From Chloromonas sp. AAM2 (Eukaryota > Chlorophyta > Chlorophyceae > Chlamydomonadales > Chlamydomonadaceae), in the NCBI GenBank assembly GCA_004335635.1, contig QAXH01000790.1, forward strand, positions 1 to 25,534: a stretch of DNA of 25,534 nucleotides, in the 5' to 3' direction. Of this stretch, positions 12,901 through 23,100 are shown in pieces. The translations under genes and the position numbers were made by a program. Below the pieces are notes generated by a model. That model made no database searches. It had not been told where the DNA came from and worked only from the letters and a program-made list of their open reading frames with translations. Positions within the stretch are counted from its first letter, which is position 1, and every line of letters starts with the position of its first letter.

Positions 12901-14832
12901 GTGCAGGCGTGCAGGTAATGCAGACCTGGGACACCCTTGTGCTACTACTGCCCTTCTATGCCCTTCTGTGCTCTGTGCTACTCTTCTCTGCGCTTGTATG
13001 CCAACATTTGAGCGTTCTACTTCAACACAGCAGAGACGCCACAAATGATGGCATTTAGCCTAACAAGATGTGCAGGTGGCAAACACCAGGAGCAGTCCAC
13101 ATTTCTTTACTTCTACACTCGGACTTGAGTGTGCCGGGCATCCTGCACTTCATCCAATGCTTGTCGTGGTAGCCCACCTGGCCTAGGGTTTGCCCTGCAT
13201 AGCTTGCCTCCGCTTGGCCTGCATCCTGCATCTACCCACATACTGAGTGTTGGAGCTCGGCGCTCTGTTCGTACCTGATTCATATTACGCCCTGCCAAAC
13301 GCTCAGCACAACTTGTCCCGGCTTAGACCTGCATCCTGTACCTGCCCAAGTCTGGATAGCTAAGGCCTGGCTCCTGGGCCCATACCTGCTGCATGTGGTG
13401 CCAGCAGCACCTGCTCCACTAGCGGTCTGCCGCCCGGTGCAGCGTCAACCGCCTCGATCTCTCCTGCGGCAGTCTGGACGGCTCGCTGCACAGGGGCAAT
13501 GGTCACAGCGGACAGCCCCTCGAATACCTGTACCATCAGCCATGGCGGGCTGCCACTGCCGCTGCCTCCTGTTGCAGGCGCATAGCCGTCCCAATGCAAG
13601 AGCACAGTACCTGCAAGCAGTGTACGGATATGTGTATGTGGGTGTGTGCCTGACGGAGAGCGGGCTTGATGGAGAGGCACAACATCTTTTTTGGCGTCCT
13701 GCACTCCATAGAAGGCCGCATTGCCTCAAGTAAAGAACGCAGCTACACAATAACGACAGCATTGACAGTTCCAAACATGATGGCTGACTGCACTACAATG
13801 ACCGGTGGGTTCTAATGGTCCTGCACAGGCCTACATGGTTGAGCACATGGCTAGCGGCTCACCGGGCTCTTCATCACTCCACAGAGAGCGGCACATGGCT
13901 GTGGTGCCACCCACACAGCTGTGATATCCGCCCCTGCTGGGACCCCCGGCAGGCTGGGCCCAGGCATCTGGCCTGAGCTTGCACTCAAGTAGCCATGAGG
14001 GCGTGGGCAAGGCTACGGGCAAGCCAGTGCCCGCTTGATTTCTACTGCCTGCAGTCAACGTGGTACTCAGGGTTTAACTGTGGGCTTGCTTTGGCAGCTG
14101 GATTTGGCACTGTCAGAATGGCAGCTGGGCAGGATCAACTTGCATCGCAGAAACTCACCTGCAGCTGAGCCAGGGGCGACTTGCACCTTGTCTTTGCCGT
14201 ATTGAAAACAGCCTAGGCTTGAAGCTGGGCTGATTTTGACCACAGCATGGGAAGCTGTCCAGGAGCAGGAATCACGCAAACACAGCTGCACTTCGGCCCA
14301 GTCCTTGATAGTGCCAGTGGAATGAAGGCCGAGGCATCCAACAGGCCGTGGTGCTGCCTGCACACATGGTAACGTACCCACCTCGCATCAGCCCGCACAT
14401 GTTGGTTGCATTGCATGGCACATCTTCAGACGCACCTGTAGCACATCTCCATCCGTGAGCCTGTAGCCATCTAATCGCCTGCGTGCTGTGTCCGGTAATG
14501 TCACTGCTCTGGTAAGCGCGAATTCAACGTAAGGCCCGACCATGACTGACCAGCCATTAGCCAGTCCTATGGCTGTTCGTTAAGCGGCGAGAATGATGAC
14601 GTATTCAATTCTTGGGTTTAGTGCGTACCTCGCGAAACCTGTTCCCGAAAACGGTCGACTACTTCAACGGCTTTCTTTCTCAAATCACTCACGACAGCTG
14701 GTGAGTTGGCACCGGCATGGTCTTGCATAGTAGACTTTGCCCTCAAATCCAACATCATGCTAAGGTCAACCAGGATGGGAACGACCCCTTTGGAATGTAG
14801 GTGTAGCCACACAGTTCTTGAACCAGCGCCTG
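210..14832 (-). CDS. Giant multi-exon protein, propeller-like N-terminus and low-complexity C-terminus; unidentified
   Basis: Predicted exons, high to low: 14832?-14629, 14572-14436, 14357-14159, 14048-13863, 13610-13386, 12892-12779, 11876-11743, 11430-10611, 10396-10008, 9634-8949, 8297-7829, 7582-6863, 6489-6274, 5991-5884, 5708-5595, 5361?-4501, 4274-210. Phases agree at every join except that the 5361 acceptor is uncertain. Starting at the ATG pair near 14757 gives about 3,190 residues, but the true 5' end is not resolved. Early exons have strand-turn patterns such as SLTWLPASSTVVVMDSLGG and IQLACTDGHCIALLRC, typical of a beta-propeller (inference). Exons between 9634 and 5595 look alpha-helical. 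The last two exons are mostly disordered, with a helical patch near 4090-3490 and a polyglutamine tract. The beta-propeller followed by helices recalls trafficking or scaffold proteins, but no family motif is recognisable, and two adjacent genes cannot be excluded. Confidence 0.6.
2369..2519 (-). repeat. CAG/CTG-rich tract encoding polyglutamine
   Basis: Interrupted CTG repeats on the plus strand read as Gln-rich sequence in the last exon of the giant minus-strand gene, including runs of six and five Gln separated by mixed residues. The antisense strand is an open Leu-rich frame, which is a by-product of the repeat and not a gene. Confidence 0.85.
9903..9935. repeat. (AAC)11 microsatellite
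   Basis: Eleven perfect AAC units, followed by two GGCAAC variants, inside the predicted intron between the exons ending at 10008 and starting at 9634. The minus strand reads GTT. It keeps a spurious Val-rich frame open past the likely splice donor, so the exon probably ends at 10008 and does not run through the repeat. Confidence 0.9.
12416..12470. repeat. Tandem pair of 23-bp units, 32-bp period, intronic
   Basis: Two copies (12416-12438 and 12448-12470) of ACGAGGCGTTTTAYTTCCCG followed by CAG, differing at one base. They lie in the large intron between the exons ending at 12779 and starting at 11876 of the giant minus-strand gene. Each copy carries TTCCCGC, which resembles an E2F half site, but an intronic position makes a regulatory role uncertain. 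Confidence 0.75.
12659..12790 (-). repeat. Duplicated splice-donor segment
   Basis: The exon/intron border at 12779 (minus strand, GTGAGAGGGAATC) is repeated about 84 bp into the intron as GTAAGAGGGAATC after CTGCAG. The cores at 12674-12698 and 12758-12782 agree at 22 of 25 positions, and weaker similarity extends further on both sides. Use of the inner donor would include an in-frame TGA, so only the outer donor keeps the long reading frame. Confidence 0.65.
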
Positions 14833-14953
14833 TGCTATGGTCGGCATGTTGGCATGGCTATGGTCGGCACTCTTTCGTAATCACATATGCACTTCATGCA
14901 GGCCAAATGAACAGCCTCAAGTTCCGCATTCACGCGTTCTGATGGTGCAGCCC

Positions 14954-15060
14954 ACTTACAAGGAGGGAGTGCACACCAGGATGCACGTCCAACGCAAACA
15001 TCACCTGATTGCGCGAACTGCAAAACTTTCTCCTAGTAAAGAGGAATCTGACCGCGTCAA
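14954..15060 (+). repeat. Dispersed repeat, copy 1 (coding-like)
   Basis: First of three copies in the window of an element of about 100 bp. On the plus strand it reads YKEGVHTRMHVQRK, then AKLSPSKEESDRVN. Copies 2 and 3 keep the same frame and most residues, which suggests descent from a protein-coding sequence, possibly a mobile element. No terminal repeats or target-site duplications could be defined by eye. Confidence 0.6.
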
Positions 15061-15081
15061 TTGCTCCCAGAAGTTTGTGCA

Positions 15082-15135
15082 CTTGGCGCTTGCACAGAAA
15101 TCATTTTCAAACTTGTGAAAGACTTGGTGCGTGAG
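15082..15135. repeat. Local direct repeat, copy a
   Basis: CTTGGCGCTTGCACAGAAA and the following ~35 bp recur at 15599-15647 with a few substitutions and a small deletion, ending in GGTGCGTGAG in both. Copy a begins about 20 bp after the dispersed repeat ends. Confidence 0.7.
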
Positions 15136-15168
15136 GGTTACAAAACCCAGTGAGGGTTACACAACCCA
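15131..15168. repeat. Two 19-bp units, each a small hairpin
   Basis: Two adjacent 19-bp units, GTGAGGGTTACAMAACCCA, with one mismatch. Each contains GGGTT and AACCC separated by four bases, so each can fold into a five-base-pair stem. Two tandem copies only; function unknown. Confidence 0.75.
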
Positions 15169-15598
15169 ATAGCTTATGGAGCCGCATTCACACAGTCTTG
15201 CCCATGTATTAGCTCTCTGGCTGGCATGCCCCAAGCCTGCTTCACATTGATATGGGTCCGCAGGCGCATGAACATGTTGCTAGCACTTGCCGACATGTAC
15301 GTAAGTTGCCAGTCAAGCCTGAAGGAACGCTCGCTGAGCATGACCTACACCTCTTGCTACAACAGTCTAGACCGGGTTATCGAATGATCGTCAACAAGCA
15401 TTCAATTCGCTCCGGCAGTAGAGCGTTGCATCGGATGTGAGAAGGCGTGATTTTCGACTGATCACTCGCCCGCCACGGAGCTTCGCCGACGAGTCTTCCC
15501 CAGTTCCCCCATCAACAAAGATGATGAGTTCTCAGGACACAGCCCCGGTTGGGAATCACAGCAGGTTCTCCTTGGCGAACAATTTCTCCTTGGCGAAC

Positions 15599-15647
15599 CT
15601 TGGCGCTTGCACAGAAACCATTCTCAAACTTGTGATTGGTGCGTGAG
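15599..15647. repeat. Local direct repeat, copy b
   Basis: Second copy of the 15082-15135 segment, about 517 bp away. It is preceded by CTTGGCGAAC repeated twice (near 15571 and 15589), suggesting repeated slippage or small duplications in this area. Confidence 0.65.
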
Positions 15648-16279
15648 TTCTCCTGCATCGCCTTCTTAGCATCTTGTTGGCTCAAACGTCGGATGTTGCA
15701 GCTGAGCAGCCAAGGACCCTGGAACCTTGCATCATTACTTGCTTGCTTCTTTCAAACTGCAGCGGACGGCCACATTCAGAAACTGAGGGCGCTGCACGCA
15801 AAGCCAGCGGAGCCACAGCAGCCACTTGATGGCCAAGAACCAAAAGCACAGCAGCAACAGGGCAAGCGTGCACGCTACACCTGAATCACCATTAGCTGGT
15901 CAGGCAAGACAGGTGAGGCACTGCGCATGCAGTGCTCTGCACAACGATGGGAACAATGAGCTGTACAACAAATAGACCACCGAACATGACCGCTATGGAT
16001 GGTCCTGGCATGACCATTGCTATGGATGGCATACCAGGTACCGTGGCAGACATGAAGCCGGTGTGAGGTCAAAATCGCAGCACACCAGCCCGATGATTGC
16101 TGCAGAGGGTGCTACCAGCCAGGAAAGGTTCCATACTACTGGCGCGTGATCGCTGCAGAGGATGACACTTATCAGAGTAATGGCCGGCTTGCAGCACAAT
16201 GCATTGCGCAGTGTCTGAATGCAGAGCTGTGTTGTCTTCTGGTGCACAGTGCCTTGGTGTCCCAGGGTGCTGGTGTCTG

Positions 16280-16380
16280 CTTTACAAGGAGGGAGTGCAC
16301 ACCAGGAAGCGCGTCCAACGCAAATATCCAACGCAAACTGCAAAAATATCTCCTAGCAGAGGGGAATCTAGCCATGTCAG
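16280..16380 (+). repeat. Dispersed repeat, copy 2
   Basis: Plus-strand reading is YKEGVHTRKRVQRK followed by AKISPSRGESSHVS, closely matching copy 1 in frame. It lies about 200 bp beyond the stop codon of the minus-strand radial-spoke gene. On the minus strand it carries TGTAA (TTACA at 282-286 past 16000), the only such motif I found soon after that stop codon, so it may supply the poly(A) signal. Confidence 0.65.
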
Positions 16381-16575
16381 CAAGGCCTTGTGAGTTCCTT
16401 GTGGCTGTCACCTCATGTGACGTCAACTGCAGATGCTTTACTGTTTCTGGCCAGTCTTTCTGCTCTCCATCCGATATGGTAGTTACTGTCTAGCTGCTCC
16501 CCATGGGTATTGAATATAAAACCAACGCTCAGCCAGCCGGCCGCGCCCTGCAGCACCCTAGTTGCTCTAGCAACG

Positions 16576-19500
16576 TCAAGCTGCCACTTGTTGCCCTGCA
16601 ATGGGCACACTGGAGACCTGTCCCATGCTGTCCACGACGATTTCCCTTCCAGGCAACACCTCAAACGGCAAATGCTTGAAGCCACACTGTCTCAGCGCCT
16701 GGGCAGCACTGTTCTTGAGCTGTTCGCTCGTTTCTGGCGCTTCATGGATCGACTTGATTTTGCCGACAACTCCGCATTCGGCCAGCAGCGGTCGCGCCTG
16801 TGGGGCCTCGCACACGTTTGTGATCACCTCCAGGATGTTGATGCATAACTGCACATGGTGTGGCTTGAGAAGCGCCACTAACGGGGCCACGCCCTCCGGA
16901 CCCTGCAAGGGGATGAAAAGTCGCGAGGACTTGTTACCCGCGGTATTTGCGGGCAGTGCTCTTGCCCTCCTGCTGCCCCATATAAGGCCTGTAACTTTGC
17001 GCTCAATGCTCAAACCTATGACACGTCTGCTCACACACCTCGATAAGCGCATACTTGCCCTCCCTTGCCACAGTAATGGTCATCAGAGCCGTGGCTGCCG
17101 CTGACGCTACGTGGACGGAGCGCGACGACAGCAGCCGGACCAGCTTGGGCACCGCCCCAACCTGTACAGACAGAGGAGTACAGACACGCTGAGGTGGAGC
17201 GGTGGCAAGGCCAGAAAGCCAAGGCTACCCCTGTCGCTGTGGATGAAAAGGAAGGAAGCTATGCGTGGGTGCCGCGTTAGGCGAACAGGAGCGAGGAGCT
17301 CAACAGAATGGAGCACAGATTGCGGCTGACGGACGCAGTGCATTTTGATTGAAAGGCTAGAGACGGTAGAGTAAATGCTGGAGCGTGGCATGTCAGCGCA
17401 TGGCCTTGCACCAACGATTGCTCGCACCTGTACCGCCTGCACACGCGCGTCTGCAAAGCGGGACGTCAAGAGCCCAATGAGCTGCGCGACCTGCTCCTGT
17501 GTTTCCATCGGCTGCTGCTCCGAGAGCAATCCAGAGAGTGACGGGATAGCGTCTGCATCGTCGATGAGCTGTGCCAATGCATCCTCGTTGTGACGCACCT
17601 GCACACCAGGCGCGTATGCTTGGTCCGAGGGTACAGTGCGTGTTCGGACAGAGTGTACAATGCGTACACCTGTTTGGGGCTTGCACCCAGCTGCGTCTCC
17701 TGGTGTTCAGTGCACGCCTGACAGCTTCTTAGTGTCAAACCCAAGGAAATGTTGTGACGCAGAACTTTTGCGTGCTTCGCTTCAATGTCAGTTTGCGTTT
17801 GCAGTGATCTTGGCAGTTGACAGTTCTGATGACAGGCAGGGTTGATTGGTCACACCTACCTGTACGCATAGATTGAGCACGAGCAGTGCTTTGAGCAAGT
17901 ATCTCTGCTCTTCCTGCAATGCTAGTCGCATCAGGTGCACCAGGGATTTCTGCAATGGCAGTGCAGAACACATTCATCAGGCTTGGCGTATGAGCATGTG
18001 CACGTTTCCAGGCGCCAGTTTTGCAGGCACACGTTTGTAGGCACCAAGGCATTGTGTGCAATGGCAGGATGGGCCTCCGTCAGAAAATGCAAAGAGCATA
18101 TGCATGTGACACTTGTTCTGCACAAACACTGTGTGTGCACAGCAGGTGGATATCCGAACGCAGGCAGAAGCAACTCCTTACATACTATTGATATGTACAG
18201 CACGGGTGGCTTGGTATGTTCTTTGACGGGCAAGCTACTTTAGCTCAGCAAAGATCAGCAAGTTGCGCTGCATTTGCTTGCGACCAGTCAACTCGTGCAA
18301 CTCAATACTCAACCTTGCATTGCCAGTAGTGTAAGCAAAGCAAACGCAGTCAGCTCTCACTTGCCTGCTTGCACATTTCTTGGCGGATTGCATCAAAGCG
18401 TGCAGCCTCTATAAGGGCTTGGTAGGCAGCATTCCTGACAGGTGCCTCCGAGTCGGTCAGGCATGTCACCAGGCGTGACACACCGCAGTGCTGGATGACA
18501 TCGCGGGCTCCAACCTCCTTGCCCATCACGTACTCTAGAGTGCCAGCAGCTCGCTCTCGTACCAATGCATCCGAGTCCTGAAAGGTGACACGTAATGACA
18601 AGCAAAGGAGCACGGTCAACATCCCATATCAGGTAGGTTTGGGTTTGCATAGAATTGATGCATGCATGAGCAGCTTGCTTGCCTGCATGCCATATCCTGG
18701 AATATCGCAGCCCCAATGCGTGCACATAGGCATGGCTGATGGCTGGTGCGGCATGCACCTGTGCTGCCACAAACCAACCCCAATACTTTGCATGTATTGC
18801 AAGCCGTGTACAAGAGAAATGCTTACAGGTTGGCAGCCCACCCTGGGTGTGATGAAAGCTTACTGCTTGTACTCAAATGCAATCGTGGACCCTTATGTAT
18901 TCCGTCCAGTCTACTCCTTACGTCAACTGGACATGTTAACAAAAAACGGCCCACGAGCTACAGTGCATTCCATTACAGGCCAACTAAAACTGTCAACCAA
19001 ACAGTCTGCCAGCTGCCTGGTCTTGCTACCATAGATGCGCACCTGCAGAAGCTCTATGACAGCTGGTGAGATGCCCGCCGCAATGCACTGTATGTGGCCA
19101 GTGGGGGAACTCAGCAGCTCACGTGCGGCCAGCAGGGCCTTCTGTCTGACCAGCAGCTGCGGATCATGCAACTCCTTCACCTGAGAAACAAACACATACG
19201 GTACAAACACCGCACTTTACAGGAAACCACCTGCCAATACCTGAATAAGGTGGGGCAAGGTTATGTATGCCATACGGGTATGATGATCAATCATTCGTGT
19301 ACGTTATGTATCCATTGCACAGCTGCCACACTGCGCAAGTGGGAAGCCCCATCTTTGGCAGGCTAACATGAGCAACAGGCATACCCAGCTTCATCACAGG
19401 CATTTTCATCCAGTGAGAGACCTTGCACTTCCAGACCGTACCACTGTTACTGCACTGATACACTCATGCATGTGTATGCCACGCCTGCTGCCTGTCATCA

Positions 19501-19822
19501 ATGCTTTCATTCCAGAGTATGCTCAGACGACCATGTGCCCGAGCCCTTTTTTTTCCTACTCAGACTGTGTGCTAAGAGCCTGGTGACTCAAACCATAAAC
19601 ATGCTGGCAAGCCACCAAGTGCTGTGAACCCCCATGCTCATCCATGTCAAGTTGGCAGCCCAGGCTCTGTCACAGACAGGACACAGCACCTACTATTTTG
19701 GGGAACGCCATTGCTTCAAAGCCTCTTGTGACTGCTGTTGGTCCCAGAGGGCGCGGCTGTGGCTTGGCTTCGTGCAACATGATTTGCCGTAAGTTGGCTG
19801 CAAGCTTGGCCGGGTCAGCCAT
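16576..19822 (-). CDS. RSP14: Armadillo-repeat radial spoke protein (RSP14/RSPH14 type)
   Basis: Seven exons, 19822-19694, 19180-19043, 18577-18365, 17949-17860, 17598-17428, 17161-17039 and 16902-16576, give a 396-residue protein starting MADPAKLAANLRQ. Every exon is a multiple of three and every intron is phase 0. After a ~40-residue leader containing PTAVTRGFEAMAFPK come stacked armadillo-type helical repeats, e.g. VKELHDPQLLVRQKALLAAR (44-63), DSDALVRERAAGTLEYV (90-106), EAPVRNAAYQALIEA (144-158), GAVPKLVRLLSSRSVHVASA (249-268) and GVAPLVALLKPHHVQLCINI (292-311). The N-terminus and repeat order recall human RSPH14 (RTDR1) and the ARM spoke proteins of Chlamydomonas. By homology it is a structural part of the radial spokes that link outer doublets to the central pair and regulate flagellar beating. 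RSP8 is also an ARM protein, so which member this is remains less sure than the family. It is divergent from the SDR gene. Confidence 0.85.
17950..18364 (-). other. Probable GC-AG intron of the radial-spoke gene
   Basis: The reading frame of the flanking exons joins cleanly (phase 0, MCKQ to KSLVHLM) only if the donor is CAG|GCAAGT at 18364, the usual consensus for GC-type donors. The nearby GT donor four bases on (GTGAGA) is phase 1 and would put the next exon, with its clear armadillo pattern, out of frame at the CATTGCAG acceptor. Confidence 0.6.
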
Positions 19823-20052
19823 TTCAAGCGACTATGTTTGCTGTCGTGAGGAATCTCAGGTTAAAGCGCAGACTTCAATACGTCCTCAGGCAACCCTAGG
19901 CGCGATTTCTCGCCGGACGTTTCTGTACGACAGATGCAGGCTGGTACAACAAATTGCCGGACATCGCTTCATTGACTTGCAGCGCAAGTCCCGCAAGAGC
20001 TTGTCACGATTAGGCTTGCATCAACAGTGTGTGTATTATGCTTAACTCCACA
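19823..20052. promoter_or_regulatory. Shared divergent promoter interval
   Basis: Only 230 bp separate the ATG of the minus-strand radial-spoke gene (19822) from the ATG of the plus-strand SDR gene (20053). Both 5' UTRs and both promoters must fit here unless transcripts start inside the neighbouring gene. No obvious TATA box is seen near either start. The plus-strand start has ACA just before the ATG, which is favourable. Co-regulation is possible but not shown. Confidence 0.6.
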
Positions 20053-20148
20053 ATGATCGCAGAGGGCCGGGCAGTTGCTCCGGCAATCACTTCTCGACCG
20101 CACATCAGGAAGCTTGCACGGCGACTGCCTGCTCATAGGCAGTCCAAG
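20053..20148 (+). other. Transit-peptide exon of the SDR gene
   Basis: This 32-codon exon begins MIAEGRAVAPAITSRPHIRK and ends at AAG|GTGGGA, phase 0, joining the TTCGCAG acceptor at 20437. It carries seven Arg/Lys and one Glu, as expected for an organelle-targeting leader. An alternative start is the Met at codon 50 (MRGMSLSLPDFF) in the next exon, which would give a protein without the leader. Confidence 0.7.
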
Positions 20149-23100
20149 GTGGGATGAGAGGCTTGGTTAGAGGGTTCCATCTGATAGCATCGTAGCAAAC
20201 AAAATCCAGACCAGAAGGACCTGCACCCAACTTCATTATTTGAACATTTTTGGGCCCTCTGCCAACTGCGCTTTGAAGGACATGCATGAACTTGCTTGAA
20301 GGACTTGATACCATGTCATGACACCAGTGAAAGGACCCTACCAACCTTAAGCAGACCCTCAACTGTATCTTCATCACACCTTTCGAGTTGGTGGGGCTTT
20401 GGACGGTGACGGTGACCACCTTCAATGGGCTTCGCAGGTTGCCGCCCAACAGCGGCCTGACCTGCCTGCTCCCCGGGCACAGACCCCCATGCGAGGCATG
20501 TCTCTGTCTCTCCCAGACTTCTTCAATGCACCACAGCCAGCCCCAGTGCGGACACTAGACGGCGCGTTCAAAGCCTCTGGCAAGACTGTGGTAATCACAG
20601 GCGGCTCACAGGTACGATCAGCAAACCCGTACATTGTGACAGCTGCAGGGTGGGACTTTGGACATGCAGAAACTCAAGTTGGTTAGTTGTGTCTGAGGGC
20701 GTGGCTCACCGTGTTGAGTGCCTGCTATTCCCGCATGTAAAAGAAATCTCAATTTAGCTATCCGGAAGGGACCACGTTTTGACCTTGGTGCTTGTGACAA
20801 GAACGCAAGCATGCTGTCCTGCAGTATCTACAGTGGCAAGCGACTGTGCAGCTCACTACTAAATTAGTGAGCTGCAGATCAGTGTGCCCTGCTGTCTGCC
20901 TCCTTGTCTGTAGGGCATAGGTCGTGCCACGGCCCTACTGTTTGCTCGCAAGGGCTACAACGTGGTGGTTGCAGCACGCAATGCAGAAAGGCTAGAGTAT
21001 GTAGCCAAAGACTGCGCCCAGGCGGCGGGACGGCAGGGGTCGAGCTTGGGTGGTGAGCATGCAAGAAGGACTGTTGTTATGATCGGCACATAAAACATTT
21101 GAGAGAATCAGAAACAGACACACCAAGAAGTTGACCAGCAGAGTACACACCGTACACGCTCACATGTGAACACTTCTTGACTTGTTTGGGATTTGTTGAT
21201 GCCCCGAGCGCTAGGCTGGTAACTCATCCCAACTTGACCTGTTCTGCACCACTGAACGGAGTTCACTGTGTGATGTGTTTGCAGTGGTGTGTGACGTCAC
21301 AGACGAGCGCCAAGTCCAGCATCTGGCCAACACTGTGCTGGCAAAGTTTGAAAACGTGAGTGTGCAAGAGGTGTCCAGGGTAGCATCAGAAGCAGGCGAA
21401 TGCATTCAATGCAGTAATCAGCTACAAATCCGGCAAATAGTGGCCGATAGGTGGGGGGTGGTAGATAATCAGGCAGGGAGGACTGAATGGTTGATTGTGC
21501 AATGGTCACAGAGGCACATGTTTACACCTGTACCTGTCTTGTAATGTGTGACGTGTTGCCGCAGGTGGATGTGGTTGTGAACAATGCGGGCATCATGACT
21601 CGCGGATCCTTTAGTGACGTGCCCGCAGTGGTGAGCAGGCAGGCCTGTGCACTTCAGCAGTGCCCTGGCCAAGAGCGTTTTAGCAGTGCCCTGGTTTTAG
21701 TGGGAGGCTTATGCTGAGCCTTTCTTTCACGACTCCCATTCATCCCAGGCTCGCTTGCAGAAGAATTTTTCTGTGGCCGCCTTGTTGAAGAGAAGCATTG
21801 TCTTTCCGCGAAGCACATGGAACTCGCTGGACTGAACACTGTCAACACTGTATCTTACAATTTCAGCACAACAAGCAGCTTGTGCTTCATAGTTCGTTGA
21901 CATTGACAACCATTTGTTGTACATGCGTGCATACAGATGTTGCATGAGAAGCGGCAGCTGATTTGAAAAGCAGCATTGTGCTGGATACTTGAACATGCAA
22001 AACAATATTTCACTTGAACTAAAAAAGTTTTTTAAGAGTGTTCAAACCACCTCTGCCGTGGTTGCCCCTCCCTGTGCATGCAGGAGGCTGAAAAGCTCAT
22101 GCGGACCAACTACTTAGGAGCATACCACGTCACGCAAGCGTTTATGCCGCTGCTCACAAAGGAGGTGGGCAAGCCAGGCAGCCATACGTGTAAACAAGTT
22201 TTTTTGCACTCACTGCAACTCAGCAGGGCACAAGACAAGGGAGCTGTCTAGACATCCCTGCTGAGCCCATAACAAATGAGCCAAGCAGGCACTGAAGGGC
22301 AACACGCATACTGGACACGCAATGGCTTATAGCTCATGCCTCTTTGAATGAGGCTGAAAACACAATGTAGGCCAGTCAGGCTGAGAAGTTGTGTTGGCTG
22401 TTATCTCTGTAGAAGCTTATGTCTTATGTTCGGTGTGTTTGTCCTCGTCCTCAGGCAATCAAGAAGTCTGGGAATGACCGGCCTTCCATAATCATGGTCA
22501 ACGGGTTTGCAGGCAAGGTAAGCCATGTGTTGCGCATGCCTTTTATGGCTGACATGCATGATGCTGGTTGCACGTGAGACAGTCCTTTTGCATCATTACA
22601 AATAAGGCAGACCAGGCCGTAGGCTGGCTGCACATAAGACTTGTCTCTCACGCATCCTCCAGGCAGACCAGGCAATGCTGACACCTCCTTCACCTGACGC
22701 ACAGGTAGCTACAGCTTTGTGTACTTGACTTGTGTGCTCATGCATTGCCTTCATGACCAAGCTGAGGAGCCTGCTGTCTGTTCTTGTGCGCTGCAGGTCC
22801 CGATGAAGCACATGTCCGCCTTCACGGCCAGTAAATACGCACTCATGGGCTTCACTGAAGCCATCCGCTCTGAGCTAGAGCCGCTCCACATACACGTGGG
22901 ACAGGTGTACCCAGGTGCGTGTGTGCGTGTCAGGCTGGGGGTGGGTGGGTATAAGGGGCTGGCAGGGAACACGTCAGCAGCTGCCAGGCCTTAGTTGCGG
23001 GCTGATGTCAGCCAGAGGAGCCGTAGTTGTCTCAGTCAGTGAGTGGCAGTAAGCTGACATGCAAATGTAAGGAGCTAGTTGTTGCATACCTGGGCTAAGG

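Larger units (their letters stand above)
14833..16575. other. Gap between genes, repeat-rich, no confident gene
   Basis: This 1.7-kb interval separates the outermost visible exon of the giant gene from the stop codon of the radial-spoke gene. It should hold the missing 5' end and promoter of the giant gene (right of 14832) and the 3' UTR of the radial-spoke gene (left of 16576). It contains two copies of a dispersed coding-like repeat, a pair of 50-bp duplicates and a tandem hairpin repeat. A plus-strand open frame ending at 15884 follows a good acceptor-like site near 15762 but has no recognisable homology. The repeats suggest old transposon debris. Confidence 0.5.

Noticed and set aside
210..14832. 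Assigning the giant protein to Mediator (MED12, MED13, MED16), VPS8, RAB3GAP2 or spatacsin
   Set aside because: Overall architecture is loosely similar for some, but no diagnostic motif could be matched by eye; naming it would be a guess.
19860..19910. Half X-box (GGCAACC) in the divergent promoter as an RFX-type ciliary element
   Set aside because: Only a half site is present and RFX control is not established for green-algal flagellar genes.
19644..20045. Plus-strand open frame of 133 codons
   Set aside because: It overlaps the first exon and promoter of the radial-spoke gene, has no recognisable composition or splice context, and the minus-strand exon is strongly supported.
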